A stretch of DNA of 14,860 nucleotides, from positions 1 through 14,860 of the forward strand of contig JAGKXB010000042.1 in the NCBI GenBank assembly GCA_021151485.1. Reading direction: 5' to 3'. The notes under the pieces were generated by a model, which was given only the letters and a program-made list of their open reading frames with translations, searched no databases and was not told where the DNA came from. The stretch comes from Oxalobacteraceae bacterium (GTDB lineage Bacteria; Pseudomonadota; Gammaproteobacteria; Burkholderiales; Burkholderiaceae_D). A program made the position numbers and the translations under genes. This document shows, one piece after another, positions 14,137-14,860 of this stretch. Each line of letters begins with the position of its first letter. Position 1 is the stretch's first letter.

Positions 14137-14860
14137 TTACTCTGGATAACGGTCAACTCCACGCGCCATATCAATAAAAGATTGTAGGTAATCAGTGTCA
14201 TAGTCCCCTTCTCTGATACCGAGGTAAATATGCTTCTGAATACCGGTCTTACCAAATCGTAAGGTACGCAACTGCAAATGCGGGGCGTAGTCTGTCACTA
14301 GCCATTTCGGCAATGCCGTTACACCGCGGCCGCTAGCGACCATTTGCAGCATGATGTCGGTGGTTTCTATTGTTTTGTGCTTGCGCGGCGCTACATTGGC
14401 TGGCAGCAAGAACATGTTAAAGATGTCGAGACGTTCGATGGGAACTGGGTAAGTGATGAGCGTTTCTTCGCTCAGTTGTTCTGGCCGCACTTCTTCCTGG
14501 CCAGCCCATGGGTGATCCTTATGCACTACCAACACTTGTTCATAATCAAAGACAGGTTCAAATCGCAATCCAGGTTTTAACAGAGGATCAGGCGTGACTA
14601 ATAGGTCTATTTCGAAACCGAACAATGCGCCGATGCCACCAAACTGGAATTTCTGTTTGACATCCACATCTACCTGAGGCCAGGCGGCCAAGTAGCCAGA
14701 AACGATCTTCAGCAACCATTGATAACAAGGGTGACACTCCATACCGATGCGCAGTGTGCCCCGTTCGCCTTGTGCGTATTGGCGCAGGCGCTCTTCCGCC
14801 AGATTCAACTGTGGAATCAGCCGCTGAGCGACAGCGTGCAAATACTGGCCGCTTTGTGTC
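14137..14860 (-). CDS. metR: MetR-like LysR regulator, truncated by the window edge
   Basis: The last 240 residues of a LysR-family regulator are visible; the reading frame runs off the window at 14860 without a start. The missing part should be about 60-66 residues holding the DNA-binding helix-turn-helix. Visible segments match MetR: TQSGQYLHAVAQRLIPQL at the cut end (compare TPQGEILLQLANQVLPQ in E. coli), IGMECHPCYQWL, FDYEQVLVVHKDHPWA, EETLITYPVPIERLDIF and MVASGRGVTALPKW. MetR activates methionine synthesis genes such as metE and metH with homocysteine as cofactor. The gene converges on cysB. In many relatives metR is divergent from metE, so metE could lie just beyond the window on the plus strand, but that is inference. 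A TTG at 14841 is not the start, because homology continues past it. Confidence 0.85.
   Translation of the reverse strand, partial: TQSGQYLHAVAQRLIPQLNLAEERLRQYAQGERGTLRIGMECHPCYQWLLKIVSGYLAAWPQVDVDVKQKFQFGGIGALFGFEIDLLVTPDPLLKPGLRFEPVFDYEQVLVVHKDHPWAGQEEVRPEQLSEETLITYPVPIERLDIFNMFLLPANVAPRKHKTIETTDIMLQMVASGRGVTALPKWLVTDYAPHLQLRTLRFGKTGIQKHIYLGIREGDYDTDYLQSFIDMARGVDRYPE

Noticed and set aside
14040..14255. Minus-strand 71-codon open frame overlapping the metR end
   Set aside because: It overlaps metR in a different frame on the same strand and has no recognisable features, whereas the metR frame has clear homology.

Overview
The window looks like chromosomal DNA from a betaproteobacterium, most likely order Burkholderiales and perhaps an Oxalobacteraceae-type genome of moderate GC. 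This rests on the style of the proteins (a two-domain ArgA, a 1318-residue HrpA, YggX, CysTWA followed by a CysB-type regulator, and a MetR relative) and on gene order. Genus cannot be fixed from the sequence alone. I see no insertion sequence, transposase, integrase, phage gene or CRISPR array.

Layout. Positions 1-232 are an AT-rich leader carrying a perfect 20-bp palindrome. It precedes an exported branched-chain amino-acid-type solute-binding protein (233-1408), which ends in a strong intrinsic terminator (1428-1460). Convergent to it, hrpA (1463-5419, minus strand) encodes a DEAH-box RNA helicase with two low-complexity inserts. hrpA and argA (5481-6797, plus) diverge from a 61-bp gap holding a perfectly symmetric -10 element. 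The argA copy of that element lies so close to the ATG that the mRNA may be leaderless. yggX (6846-7118) follows argA after four 10-bp phased repeats. A tRNA-Ser(UGA) with encoded CCA (7141-7230) has its own -10 box and is closed by a 15-bp terminator hairpin (7267-7303). Next comes a membrane O-acyltransferase with a C-terminal SGNH domain (7331-9382), probably modifying a surface polysaccharide.

The right third is a sulfate-uptake block. It starts with an unrecognised 141-residue protein (9649-10074), then cysT, cysW, cysA and a CysB/Cbl-type LysR regulator in one direction with gaps of 13, 23 and 31 bp. The block probably imports sulfate or thiosulfate by an ATP-driven inner-membrane permease (CysT+CysW) with CysA as ATPase, under control of the regulator encoded at its end. 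No periplasmic sulfate-binding protein (Sbp/CysP) gene is present in the window, and the unknown gene sits where one might be expected. The window ends inside a convergent metR-like gene (14137-14860, minus strand, missing its DNA-binding N-terminus). This places a regulator of methionine synthesis next to sulfate uptake.

Most of the window is ordinary housekeeping DNA. The points most worth following are the unknown 141-residue protein in front of cysTWA, the symmetric hrpA/argA promoter with a possibly leaderless argA, the palindrome in front of the binding-protein gene, and the hexanucleotide repeat inside hrpA. None of these by itself shows a new defence, mobile or biosynthetic system.
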